DNA of 7,475 nt from S141-55 sp964422065 (GCA_964422065.1 CAYQZW010000083.1:1-7475); one strand, 5' to 3'. Shown: positions 1 to 6,049, counted from the stretch's first letter. The notes: generated by a model not told the origin, from the letters alone. Program-made: numbers and translations.

Positions 1-182
1 TTTTTATCTTCTGTCAGAATAATATCCATGACCGGTATCGGCTCGCCAAATGCCTTTTGCAAAGCATCGGGTAATATTTCCGGCCCCTGCTTGCGATCAA
101 CATAGAGATACATCTCAGCCTTCTTGGGACTTTTATAAATCGAGCAGAGTCGTTTCTTGCCCCGATTATGATTCTGCGTCAT
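1..182 (-). CDS. ycgL: YcgL domain-containing protein, N-terminal part (runs off left edge)
   Basis: The minus strand from the ATG at 182-180 stays open to the window edge and gives 60 residues. They include KKRLCSIYKSPKKAEMYLYV near the start, then LPDALQKAFGEPIPVMDIIL. This matches the YcgL (DUF709) family of small gammaproteobacterial proteins of about 90-100 residues: a short first strand with a Cys-x-x-Tyr-lys-Ser pattern, a second strand MYLYV, then a 'P..L...FG.P...m.l.L' stretch. The C-terminal third lies outside the window. The start codon overlaps the end of rnd by 17 bases, so the two are probably translationally coupled. The rnd-ycgL pairing is a familiar gammaproteobacterial arrangement. 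The molecular function of YcgL is not well established and nothing here adds to it. The family call is from recalled motifs and was not searched. Confidence 0.85.
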   Translation of the reverse strand, partial: MTQNHNRGKKRLCSIYKSPKKAEMYLYVDRKQGPEILPDALQKAFGEPIPVMDIILTEDK

Positions 183-862
183 TCAAAAATGCCTCGCATG
201 CTTTGATAAACTGTTTGCCCAATATAGGGTATTTCCAGCCCTGATATTCGACTGGCAACTCAATCGTGTCATTTCTGACCGCATGAATGACCACGTATTC
301 TAACATCTTTCGCGACCCCAGTATTTGGGTAGCAATGGATAGTTCTTCCGCCACCTCACTCACAACTTGCTTCAATTTTTTATAAAGATCCAGCTCCCTG
401 CCTTTTACCGGCGGAGGAATTCTAACAAAATCACCCGTTTCATTGTCGAATTCCTGACGCGTGATTTCCAGGATATCATCGCCGTACTTTCTTGATTGAC
501 TCATTTTGAGGTCACGCAAACCCGCCAATTGCTCTTTTGTACGAGGCATTTTTTCGGCAAGGACAATCAATAATTTATCATTTAAAATCCAGGGCTTGGG
601 TTTATTACGGGATCGTGCGGTTTGCTCCCGCCAGGCCGCCAGTTTTTGCAGGAGTTTCTGCTTACAAACAGGCAGTTCCCAAGCGCCCCTCAGTTTAAGG
701 TAATAATTTTCAGGGCAAAGTACATTCTGCTCGACTCTGCGAACAACGGCATCACCTTCCTCAAACAAAGCAGCGCTTAGACCTGCGCTATCGAGTTGTT
801 GGCGGAGTGAACAGTAAAGGTGTAGCAGAAATTCGACATCCCTGGCCGCATAACTGAGTTGC
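166..862 (-). CDS. rnd: Ribonuclease D, C-terminal part, 5' end lost at a junction
   Basis: The minus-strand frame ending at the TAA at 168-166 encodes about 230 residues of ribonuclease D, a 3'-5' exoribonuclease that trims tRNA precursors. The fragment opens with the Exo III motif Y-x3-D (YAARD; Tyr codon 852-850, Asp codon 840-838) followed by VEFLLHLY. Next come the linker and an HRDC-type helical region around WREQTARSRNKPKPWILNDK and KMPRTKEQLAGL, then the second C-terminal helical domain ending EAFLNDAES. Full-length RNase D is about 370-380 residues. The first 140 or so are therefore missing, including the Exo I DxE and Exo II Asp that bind the metal ions. Upstream of the Exo III motif the frame stays open but reads antisense to a TonB receptor, so the gene truly ends near 855-870. 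As it stands it cannot make an active enzyme. Loss by misassembly is more likely than a real pseudogene, because the remaining frame is intact. Confidence 0.88.
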
Positions 863-872
863 TGCAGGGTGC
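852..872. other. Probable chimeric junction between two genomes
   Basis: Left of here the minus strand reads RNase D down to its Exo III motif. Right of here the plus strand reads the C-terminal half of a TonB-dependent receptor. Both genes lose their 5' part at the same place, and G+C content rises abruptly across it. The exact breakpoint cannot be set, because the bases around 857-868 (gagttgctgcag) fit either gene; a short shared stretch may have joined them. There are no terminal inverted repeats, target duplication or integrase next to it. A metagenomic assembly chimera is the leading explanation. A real recombination event is possible. Confidence 0.8.
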
Positions 873-1911
873 CGAGATCTTCAAAAACCTCCAGTACGGC
901 CCGCTCCTCATGGACCAGGACGAAGAGGTTCTGGGCATTGGGCCCTTCGCCAAGGTGGAGTGGCGTCCGGTCAAAGGCTGGCTTTTCCACCTCGGAGGCC
1001 GGTACGACCACTACCGGTTCCGCGCCAAAGATCACCTGGTCACCGAAACCAACCCCGACAACTCCGGAGAGCGGGTGATGAGTGAGTTCAGCCCCTCCTT
1101 CGGCGTCCTCTACCAGATCACACCCTCGATCTCCCTCTTCGGCAACTTCGCTACCGGGTTCCAGACGCCGACGGTCAACGAACTGGGGAACCGCCCGGAT
1201 GGGGTCGGCGGATTCAACCCGGACCTGAATCCGGAGCACATTCAGAGCGTAGAGGTCGGCATGAAGGGGCTCCTTGGCCAGTATCGCATGGCCTTCAACG
1301 TCTCTCTCTACCAGATGAAGATCCGGGACATGCTGATCCCCTACCAGATTGAAGGTACAGAGGAGGTCTTCTACCGGAACGCCGGCAAAACCCGGAACAA
1401 TGGCCTTGAACTGGAAGTCCGATGGGCCCCGATCCAGGGCATTCACGTGACCCTGGGCTACACGGCCATGGACTTTGAATTTGTGGATTACCGGGTGGCT
1501 TTGGATTCCGGAGACACGGTCCAACTTGCAGGGAACGATGTTCCCGGGGTCCCGCCCCACCGCGTGTACGGAGCCCTCCGGCTGGAGAGCCCCTGGGGGC
1601 TCTACGGACTCCTTCAGGCTCAATGGGTAGACGCCTACTACTGCAACGACTTTAACGGGCCCAAGCCCGGGGATGACACCCCGATCGAGAACTTTATCAA
1701 TGACGCCTACACCATTGTCGACGTGCGGCTGGGTCTCCACCGACGTTTCGGCCCCCTGACACTCGAGATTTACGGCGGGATCAACAACGTCTTGGACGTC
1801 CGGTACAACGGCTCCATTGTGCCCAATGCGTTCGGCAACCGGTTCTTTGAGCCTGCGCCGGGTCGAAACTTCTTCTGGGGTGTGAATCTCCCGTACGCCT
1901 TTGGAGGGTAG
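862..1911 (+). CDS. TonB-dependent outer-membrane receptor, C-terminal beta-barrel part (5' end missing)
   Basis: About 350 residues of the barrel of a TonB-dependent receptor, which imports siderophores, cobalamin, metal chelates or other large ligands across the outer membrane using TonB-ExbBD energy. Visible family signatures, numbered from the TTG at 859: GGRYDHYRF (46-54), a long strand pair ending ISLFGNFATGFQTPTVNEL (91-109), NPDLNPEHIQSVEVGMKG (120-137), NAGKTRNNGLELEV (174-187), VPPHRVYGALRL (231-242), YGGINNVLDVRYN (305-317) and the closing FFEPAPGRNFFWGVNL (329-344). These are typical of the last strands of siderophore-type receptors. The protein ends in AFGG rather than in an aromatic residue. 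The signal peptide, TonB box, plug domain and first barrel strands are absent; a full receptor would be about 650-750 residues. There is no credible start: the TTG at 859 has no ribosome site, and the frame is open upstream only to a stop at 823-825, inside unrelated DNA. The ligand cannot be told. The stop lies 19 bases from the converging SDR gene. Confidence 0.9.
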   Translation: MQGAEIFKNLQYGPLLMDQDEEVLGIGPFAKVEWRPVKGWLFHLGGRYDHYRFRAKDHLVTETNPDNSGERVMSEFSPSFGVLYQITPSISLFGNFATGFQTPTVNELGNRPDGVGGFNPDLNPEHIQSVEVGMKGLLGQYRMAFNVSLYQMKIRDMLIPYQIEGTEEVFYRNAGKTRNNGLELEVRWAPIQGIHVTLGYTAMDFEFVDYRVALDSGDTVQLAGNDVPGVPPHRVYGALRLESPWGLYGLLQAQWVDAYYCNDFNGPKPGDDTPIENFINDAYTIVDVRLGLHRRFGPLTLEIYGGINNVLDVRYNGSIVPNAFGNRFFEPAPGRNFFWGVNLPYAFGG

Positions 1912-1930
1912 GCGCGGCAGAGTGTCGGGT

Positions 1931-2716
1931 TTACAGGACGAACCGGACCTGTCCGCCGTCAATCTGGATCGTGGTGCCCGTGATGAACGCTGCCCGTTCG
2001 GACACCAGGAACGCGACCAGGTCGGCTAACTCGCTCGGCTCGCCCAGCCGCTTCGCCGGGATGTCCTGAAGGAACGACTTCTCCAGTTCTTCTATCGGCG
2101 TGCCGGTCCGCTCAGACTGGACCTTCAATAGGTCCACGATCCGATCGGTCCGATGCATGCCTGTGGCAATACAGTTCACGGTTACGCCATGCCGTGCCAC
2201 ATCATTGGAGAGCGTTTTGGCCATGCCCACAATAGCCAGCCGGATGCTGTTGGAGAGGATGAGATGCCCGATGGGCTGCTTCACCGTCAGGGATGTGAGA
2301 TAGACGATCCGGCCCCAATGGTTTTGGATCATGCCGTCAATGAAGGCGCGGGTCAGCCGCCAAGCGCTCATGAACAGGAGATCAAACGCCTGGTACCAAT
2401 CCGTATCGGTCACCTGGAAGAAGTCTGCGGCCGGGGGACCACCGGTATTGCTCACCAGGATGTCCACGTGGCCATAGTGGGCTTGGGTCTTCTGAATCAC
2501 CCGGTCCACATCCTCCTTTTTGGAGAGGTCGGCCGGGATCGCTAAGACTTCGGTCTTTTGGGCCAGCGCCTTGCGGGTGTGTTCCAGCCGTTCAGGATTC
2601 CGTGCACAGATGGCCAGCCGGCACCCGGCATCGGCCAGGGCTTCCGCCACTGCGCGCCCCAATCCCTGGCTTGCGCCTCCTACAAACGCAACCTTTCCTG
2701 CAATGCCTAATTCCAT
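1931..2716 (-). CDS. SDR-family protein (3-oxoacyl-ACP-reductase-like) lacking the YxxxK pair
   Basis: A 261-residue short-chain dehydrogenase/reductase-fold protein. The Rossmann cofactor motif is GGASQGLG (13-20), a variant of TGxxxGxG. PADLS lies at 60-64, the NTGG form of the NAG motif at 90-93, and Ser142 in YLTSL sits at the usual catalytic serine position. About 13 residues later the expected Y-x3-K is S-N-S-I-R, that is Ser155 and Arg159, followed by the normal helix (AIVGMAKTLSNDVA). The C-terminal IDGG motif is at 252-255. SDR subgroups with this SNS.R signature are usually annotated as 3-oxoacyl-ACP reductase-like, but a standard Tyr-Lys proton relay is not possible, so the activity is open. 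I chose the ATG at 2716 because GGAGG lies six bases upstream (2723-2727). An in-frame ATG nine codons earlier (2743) lacks such a site. The gene diverges from the PQQ-type dehydrogenase gene and converges on the receptor fragment. Confidence 0.88.
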   Translation of the reverse strand: MELGIAGKVAFVGGASQGLGRAVAEALADAGCRLAICARNPERLEHTRKALAQKTEVLAIPADLSKKEDVDRVIQKTQAHYGHVDILVSNTGGPPAADFFQVTDTDWYQAFDLLFMSAWRLTRAFIDGMIQNHWGRIVYLTSLTVKQPIGHLILSNSIRLAIVGMAKTLSNDVARHGVTVNCIATGMHRTDRIVDLLKVQSERTGTPIEELEKSFLQDIPAKRLGEPSELADLVAFLVSERAAFITGTTIQIDGGQVRFVL

Positions 2717-2722
2717 CGTCTT

Positions 2723-2727
2723 CCTCC
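2723..2727 (-). promoter_or_regulatory. Ribosome binding site that sets the SDR start
   Basis: On the minus strand GGAGG lies six bases before the ATG at 2716-2714. It decides for this start over the upstream in-frame ATG at 2743-2741, which would add nine residues spanning the ribosome site itself. Confidence 0.75.
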
Positions 2728-2743
2728 GGTTTTCTGACTTCAT

Positions 2744-2772
2744 AGTATAGCCCCGAATACCCCTAAAGTCTG
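2744..2772 (-). promoter_or_regulatory. Possible weak sigma70-type promoter for the SDR gene
   Basis: On the minus strand TATACT (2749-2744) matches the -10 consensus in five of six bases. Seventeen bases upstream lies CAGACT (2772-2767), a poor -35 with three matches that falls inside the left arm of the 2767-2789 hairpin. Transcription would start near 2737, giving a leader of about 20 bases. The poor -35 suggests either low expression or an activator. Confidence 0.3.
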
Positions 2773-2789
2773 CCCGAGTGGGGCAGGCT
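2767..2789. repeat. Inverted repeat / hairpin in the divergent intergenic region
   Basis: AGTCTGCCC (2767-2775) pairs with GGGCAGGCT (2781-2789), one pair being a G-T wobble, around the five-base loop GAGTG. No T-run follows on either strand, so it is a poor terminator candidate. It lies between the two divergent start codons and overlaps the possible SDR -35 box. A binding site for a dimeric regulator is a reasonable inference, unproven. Confidence 0.5.
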
Positions 2790-2805
2790 GTTATGTCAGG
2801 AAAAT

Positions 2806-2845
2806 TTGCAATGGTTTGACTTGTTGCTTTACAATGGCGTGTAAG
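2806..2845 (+). promoter_or_regulatory. Candidate promoter(s) for the PQQ-type dehydrogenase
   Basis: Two overlapping sigma70-like arrangements are visible. The first is TTGCAA (2806-2811), an 18-base spacer, and TACAAT (2830-2835; five of six -10 bases). The second is TTGACT (2816-2821; five of six -35 bases), an 18-base spacer, and TGTAAG (2840-2845; four of six). Either would give a leader of roughly 20-35 bases before the ATG at 2873. The sequence cannot decide between them. Confidence 0.4.
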
Positions 2846-2858
2846 TCATTTAACCAAA

Positions 2859-2865
2859 AGGAGGT
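2859..2865 (+). promoter_or_regulatory. Strong ribosome binding site for the dehydrogenase gene
   Basis: AGGAGGT is a near-perfect Shine-Dalgarno sequence ending seven bases before the ATG at 2873. It supports this start and suggests efficient translation. The ATG at 2866 is out of frame and too close to the site. Confidence 0.8.
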
Positions 2866-2872
2866 ATGAGCC

Positions 2873-4075
2873 ATGAGGACGTCGTGGTACCGGGCCCTCC
2901 TTGCGTTCGTCCTGGGAAGTGCCTTGAGCCTTCCCATGTCTGCCGAGCAGAAAGTCCTCCGAACCATCGTCAACCCCTTCACCGGGGAGACCCTCCACTC
3001 CTATGTCGCAGTGCCCCCTAATGACCCCTTGATCGAAAAGTTAAAGCAGATCAAGTTGCCCCCGGGATTCAAGATTGAACTCTATGCGCGGGTGCCCAAT
3101 GCACGATCTATTGCAATCGGGCTCCCCATGGGCACGGTCTATGTCGGAACCCGACTCAGCGAAGTCTATGCGGTCATCGATCGGAACCGAGACTTTGTGG
3201 GGGACGAAGTCCTGGAAATCGCCAATACCCTGAACATGCCCAACGGGGTCGCCTTTAAAGACGGCTGGCTCTATGTGGCGGAAAACCATCGCATCATCAA
3301 GTATCCTGCGCCCGAATTTGATTTCTACCGGCAGTTCCCCTATGCCGTGGTCTATGACAAACTGCCTCCAAAGTATGCCCATGGCTGGCGCTATATCGGC
3401 TTCGGCCCGGACGGCAAACTCTATGTCGCCATCGGATCTCCGTGTAACGTCTGTGAGCCGGAAGGGATTGAAGGGACCATCTCCCGGATGGATCCAGACG
3501 GCTCCAACTTTGAGGTCGTGGCACGCGGGGTCCGGAACTCGGTCGGCTTTGACTGGAACCCCACGAACAAACTCCTCTACTTCACGGACAACAATCCCGA
3601 CGGCTACGGCCCGGATCAGCCCCCGGAGGAACTGAACATTGTCCGGAAGACGGGCCTGCACTTCGGCTTCCCCTACGTCCACGGCAAGAACTTCCGCGAT
3701 CCGACCTTCGGCAAGGGCAAGGACCTCAGCAAGTATGAGAAGCCTGCATGGGAGTTCCAGGCCCACGTTGCGGTTGTTGGCATGCACTTCTATCGCGGCA
3801 AGATGTTCCCCAAGAAGTACCAGGGTCAGATCTTCGTGGCTCAGCATGGCTCCTGGGATCGGCCGGAGCCCGTGGGCTATCGAGTCGTCATGGTCAAAGT
3901 CGACAAGAACGGCAAACCCATCGGTCAGGAAGTCTTTGCGGATGGGTGGCTCGATCCGGAGACCCAACTGGCCTGGGGGCGGCCGGTGGACGTCAAGGAA
4001 CTGCCCGACGGCTCTCTCCTGATCTCGGACGACTTTGCAGGCGCGATTTACCGAGTGTACTACGAAGGCGAATGA
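2873..4075 (+). CDS. Secreted PQQ-dependent sugar (sorbosone/glucose-type) dehydrogenase-like beta-propeller
   Basis: A 400-residue exported protein of the glucose/sorbosone dehydrogenase family (six-bladed propeller; many members use PQQ). A Sec signal is clear: Arg2 and Arg7, a hydrophobic core ALLAFVLGSALSL (8-20), and probable cleavage after MSA (22-24). Family features in order: LPPGFKIELYARVPNAR (62-78), GTVYVGTR (87-94), NMPNGVAF (121-128), YVAENHRIIKY (134-144), FGPDGKLYVAIGSPCNVCE (177-195), ARGVRNSVGFDW (217-228; the RN matches the cofactor-contacting Arg-Asn of this fold), FTDNNPDGYGPDQPPEELN (237-255), FGFPYVHG (264-271), AQHGSWDRPEPVGYRVV (323-339) and a closing blade WGRPVDVKELPDGSLLISDD (368-387). 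CNVC (191-194) offers a Cys-x2-Cys pair, which could be a disulfide. It probably acts in the periplasm, passing electrons to the respiratory chain. No pqq biosynthesis gene or cytochrome is nearby, and the substrate is unknown. The small CxC gene downstream overlaps it by ATGA. Confidence 0.88.
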   Translation: MRTSWYRALLAFVLGSALSLPMSAEQKVLRTIVNPFTGETLHSYVAVPPNDPLIEKLKQIKLPPGFKIELYARVPNARSIAIGLPMGTVYVGTRLSEVYAVIDRNRDFVGDEVLEIANTLNMPNGVAFKDGWLYVAENHRIIKYPAPEFDFYRQFPYAVVYDKLPPKYAHGWRYIGFGPDGKLYVAIGSPCNVCEPEGIEGTISRMDPDGSNFEVVARGVRNSVGFDWNPTNKLLYFTDNNPDGYGPDQPPEELNIVRKTGLHFGFPYVHGKNFRDPTFGKGKDLSKYEKPAWEFQAHVAVVGMHFYRGKMFPKKYQGQIFVAQHGSWDRPEPVGYRVVMVKVDKNGKPIGQEVFADGWLDPETQLAWGRPVDVKELPDGSLLISDDFAGAIYRVYYEGE

Positions 4076-4440
4076 TCAACCTGGTGGACCTGGGGCCGGC
4101 GGGCATCGCGAAGTGCCCCCGGCCCCGGGTCCATCTCGCCATGTACAAGATCTTCCACTGTCCCTGCGGTTTCTCCTTCGGCCTCTCCGTCTTGATGACC
4201 CAGGCCGTCGAGCGGGCCATTGAATCCTTTAACCGTCAACACGCCCCCACCGTCTCCGCCGCTCTCCTGGAGAGCCACGGCGATCGGTTCTGGATTGAAT
4301 TTCGGGGAATTCCTGCTGAGATTGAGCACGCAATGCCCACCTTCCTTCGGGCCCTCATGAAGCGGTCGCTCCAATTGATTGAACAGGAGCGGGTGGTGCA
4401 GGATACCGGCATGCGCCTGATCTTCCAGGCGGTCCCCTAA
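4072..4440 (+). CDS. Small uncharacterised protein with a CPCG motif
   Basis: I do not recognise this 122-residue protein (99 residues if it starts at Met24, position 4141). Its ATG shares ATGA with the stop of the dehydrogenase gene, and a weak GAAGG lies three bases upstream, so coupled translation is likely. The first 23 codons coincide with a very stable hairpin and read as a Gly/Pro/Arg-rich stretch. The better-looking protein begins MYKIFHCPCGFSF, but the ATG at 4141 has no ribosome site. From Met24 onward there is a Cys-x-Cys motif (Cys30, Cys32), a helix TQAVERAIESFN (43-54), a strand DRFWIEF (71-77), a long helix EHAMPTFLRALMKRSLQLIEQE (85-106) and a final strand MRLIFQAV. No signal peptide or membrane helix is evident. 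CPCG could bind metal or be redox-active. The stop overlaps the converging yacP stop. Confidence 0.6.
   Translation: MINLVDLGPAGIAKCPRPRVHLAMYKIFHCPCGFSFGLSVLMTQAVERAIESFNRQHAPTVSAALLESHGDRFWIEFRGIPAEIEHAMPTFLRALMKRSLQLIEQERVVQDTGMRLIFQAVP
4083..4135 (+). repeat. Very long G+C-rich hairpin after the dehydrogenase gene
   Basis: Bases 4083-4105 pair with 4114-4135 to form 22 base pairs, with a single bulged C at 4100 and two G-T wobbles (4091/4127 and 4084/4134). The eight-base loop is TCGCGAAG. The core arms are GGGGCCGG (4092-4099) and CCGGCCCC (4119-4126), followed inward by GGGCA and TGCCC. The hairpin starts eight bases after the dehydrogenase stop. No T-run follows on either strand, so a classical terminator is unlikely. 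An RNA processing, stability or translation-blocking element is more plausible. It overlaps the first codons of the small CxC gene if that gene starts at 4072. Confidence 0.8.
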
Positions 4441-4910
4441 GACTTCTTGTGAATCCCCCAGATTTCTAAAAGTTCCCGATTGATCTTTTGCACCTCTTGG
4501 GGCGAGAGAACCCCTTTTTCCAGGAGATTTTGCAGGGCCTGGGCGCGCCGGCGTTGTAGGGCCTTCGGGCCCGCCAGAAACTCGCGGGGATCCATGACCT
4601 GGGCGCCGCAGGCACGTACGGAGTCTCGGACACTCCGGTCCCGGGTCACCACAATGATCTCCTCGGGCCGGTCTGCCTTCCGCACATATTCCTTGATGTA
4701 CTCATCCGCAGTCTCGCCATGGGTGAACACCACCCCATCCTCGGCAGGCACATGGACATCCGAAGGGCCATCAAAGACGAGGATGACCTTCGCCGGGGCA
4801 AAGGCGCGGGCCTTGTGTCTCAAGAACTGGCGTTCTTTTTCCAGGTCTTTGGGGTCTTTCACCCGGCTATAGATCACGTTATAGCCGTCAACGAGGAACG
4901 TTTTGGCCAT
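4437..4910 (-). CDS. YacP/Rae1-like NYN-domain ribonuclease
   Basis: A 157-residue single-domain protein of the NYN (PIN-like) YacP family. In Bacillus subtilis the member Rae1 (about 170 residues) is a ribosome-associated endoribonuclease that cuts mRNA in the A site. Signature residues: FLVDGYNVIY (5-14, metal-binding Asp8 and Asn11), VILVFDG (42-48, Asp47), GETADEYI (65-72, Asp69) and VVTRDRSVRDSV (87-98, Asp91), followed by ACGAQVMDPREFL, which closes the fold. The C-terminus is a charged helical tail. The ATG at 4910 is chosen because GGAGG lies seven bases upstream (4918-4922) and the family N-terminus starts there. A GTG or ATG further upstream would add unrelated residues. The gene overlaps the end of the glycosyltransferase gene by 37 bases, so it belongs to that unit. 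Its stop overlaps the stop of the converging small CxC gene. Family assignment is firm; ribosome-linked cleavage in this organism is inferred. Confidence 0.87.
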   Translation of the reverse strand: MAKTFLVDGYNVIYSRVKDPKDLEKERQFLRHKARAFAPAKVILVFDGPSDVHVPAEDGVVFTHGETADEYIKEYVRKADRPEEIIVVTRDRSVRDSVRACGAQVMDPREFLAGPKALQRRRAQALQNLLEKGVLSPQEVQKINRELLEIWGIHKKS

Positions 4911-6049
4911 CCCTTTGCCTCCATGACCTCGTAGTAATAGGCCTCTACTTGCTCTGCGATCCGTGGCCACGCATACTTCTCCACGGCCTTCTGGCGGCCG
5001 CGCTGCCCCATCGCCCGGGCCTCTTCAGGGTTCTGGAGGAGGGTCAGGACCTTCTCGGCGATGTCGTCTGGGTCCTCCGGTCTCGCAAAGAGTCCTTCCC
5101 GACCATCTTCCAGGACCTGGCGGTACCCGCGGATATCGGACGCTACAATCGGCACGCCGGAAGCCATGGCTTCCACCAGGACGATCCCGAAACTCTCCCG
5201 GCCGGTCGCGGGCGACACAAACACATCCGCCGTCCGGTAGTACCGAGGCAGTTCCTCCGGCGGGACCGTCCCCACGAAGATCACCTTATCCCGGATCTCG
5301 TCCTTGACGAACCCTTTGTAGTAACTCAACAGGGGGCCACTGCCCACGACCAGGAGTCGGGTCTTGGGTTCCTCGCGAACGATCTTCGGCATCGCCTTCA
5401 GGAGATACCGGAGTCCTTTCCGGGGGTCAAACCGTCCGACAAAGAGGATATTCTTCCAGCCCGGTTCCCGGAACTCCGGGATCGGCGGGAGGTCCGGCCG
5501 GAACCGCTCGGTATCCACACCGTTCGGGATGATCCGGTAGTTGCCGGGGAAATGCTGCGCCATGGAGTCACGCGCGACCTCAGAGACCGCAATGGGCCCA
5601 TCGATCCGTTCAAAGACCCGCATCAAGATGGGCTTAAAGAGTTCGTATGCCGTAGAGTAGTCGTGTGCGGCGTGGAAGGTCGCAAAATTCAGACTCCGGC
5701 TGTAAAACAGGACCAACAAAGGGATCGTCGGCGCCAACGGCCCGTGGGTGTGCACCACATCGTAGCCTCCAGTTTCCAGGATTTCTTTGACCCACTTCGT
5801 GATCCGCGGGGAGAACGTGATGGACGTAAAGGACTTGTTCATGGGAATCTTGATGCCCCGTCCGATGCGGATGACATAAGGCGGGTCGTGGAACGAGAAG
5901 GTCTTGTCTTTGTAGCGGGCAGTCAAAATGTGGACGTCATGCCCGCGTTTGCGGAGTTCCAGCGTCAAATGATGGACGTGTTCCGAGATTCCCCCGGGAT
6001 AGGGGTAATAGAGGTCGGAGGCCATTAAGATGCGTAAGGGAGGCTTCAC
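4874..6049 (-). CDS. GT4-family glycosyltransferase (PimA/PimB-like)
   Basis: A 391-residue GT-B fold retaining glycosyltransferase of family 4, a soluble or membrane-associated cytoplasmic enzyme that moves a sugar from a nucleotide donor. N-terminal domain: LRILMASDLYYPYPGGISEH (5-24, with the Gly-Gly loop), LRKRGHDVHILT (32-43), YDVVHTHGPLAP (96-107) and FHAAHD (125-130). The linker carries AVSE (154-157) and IIPNGVDTERF (173-183). The C-terminal nucleotide-sugar domain has NILFVGRFDPRKGL (200-213, the conserved Arg and Lys that contact the donor phosphates), VVGSGPL (234-240) and the E-x7-E motif ESFGIVLVE (285-293), followed by EAMASGVPIVAS. The overall pattern is that of phosphatidylinositol mannosyltransferase-type enzymes, but acceptor and sugar cannot be read from it. 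The start is GTG at 6049; an in-frame TGA at 6055-6053 rules out anything longer, and no Shine-Dalgarno site is visible. It lies 75 bases after meaB and overlaps yacP. Confidence 0.9.
   Translation of the reverse strand: MKPPLRILMASDLYYPYPGGISEHVHHLTLELRKRGHDVHILTARYKDKTFSFHDPPYVIRIGRGIKIPMNKSFTSITFSPRITKWVKEILETGGYDVVHTHGPLAPTIPLLVLFYSRSLNFATFHAAHDYSTAYELFKPILMRVFERIDGPIAVSEVARDSMAQHFPGNYRIIPNGVDTERFRPDLPPIPEFREPGWKNILFVGRFDPRKGLRYLLKAMPKIVREEPKTRLLVVGSGPLLSYYKGFVKDEIRDKVIFVGTVPPEELPRYYRTADVFVSPATGRESFGIVLVEAMASGVPIVASDIRGYRQVLEDGREGLFARPEDPDDIAEKVLTLLQNPEEARAMGQRGRQKAVEKYAWPRIAEQVEAYYYEVMEAKGWPKRSSLTAIT

Noticed and set aside
859..861. TTG as a start codon for the TonB receptor
   Set aside because: There is no ribosome site, and a receptor starting here would lack its signal peptide, plug and half the barrel. 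It is simply the first permitted codon after the junction.
166..1962. A single 598-codon minus-strand open frame covering RNase D and the region opposite the TonB receptor
   Set aside because: Only the C-terminal 230 or so residues resemble a protein family. The rest is antisense to the receptor, whose plus-strand reading has clear barrel motifs. The fusion frame is an accident of the junction and G+C-rich DNA.
2767..2789. Reading the divergent-region hairpin as a rho-independent terminator
   Set aside because: Neither strand has a T-run after the stem, and it lies upstream of both genes rather than after one.
3041..3967. 308-codon open frame on the minus strand opposite the dehydrogenase
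   Set aside because: It is antisense to a protein with a signal peptide and full family motifs, shows no recognisable domain, and has no ribosome site. Such frames are common in DNA of this composition.
4949..6028. 359-codon plus-strand open frame opposite the glycosyltransferase
   Set aside because: Arg/His/Asp-rich translation without domains. The minus strand carries the complete GT4 motif set.
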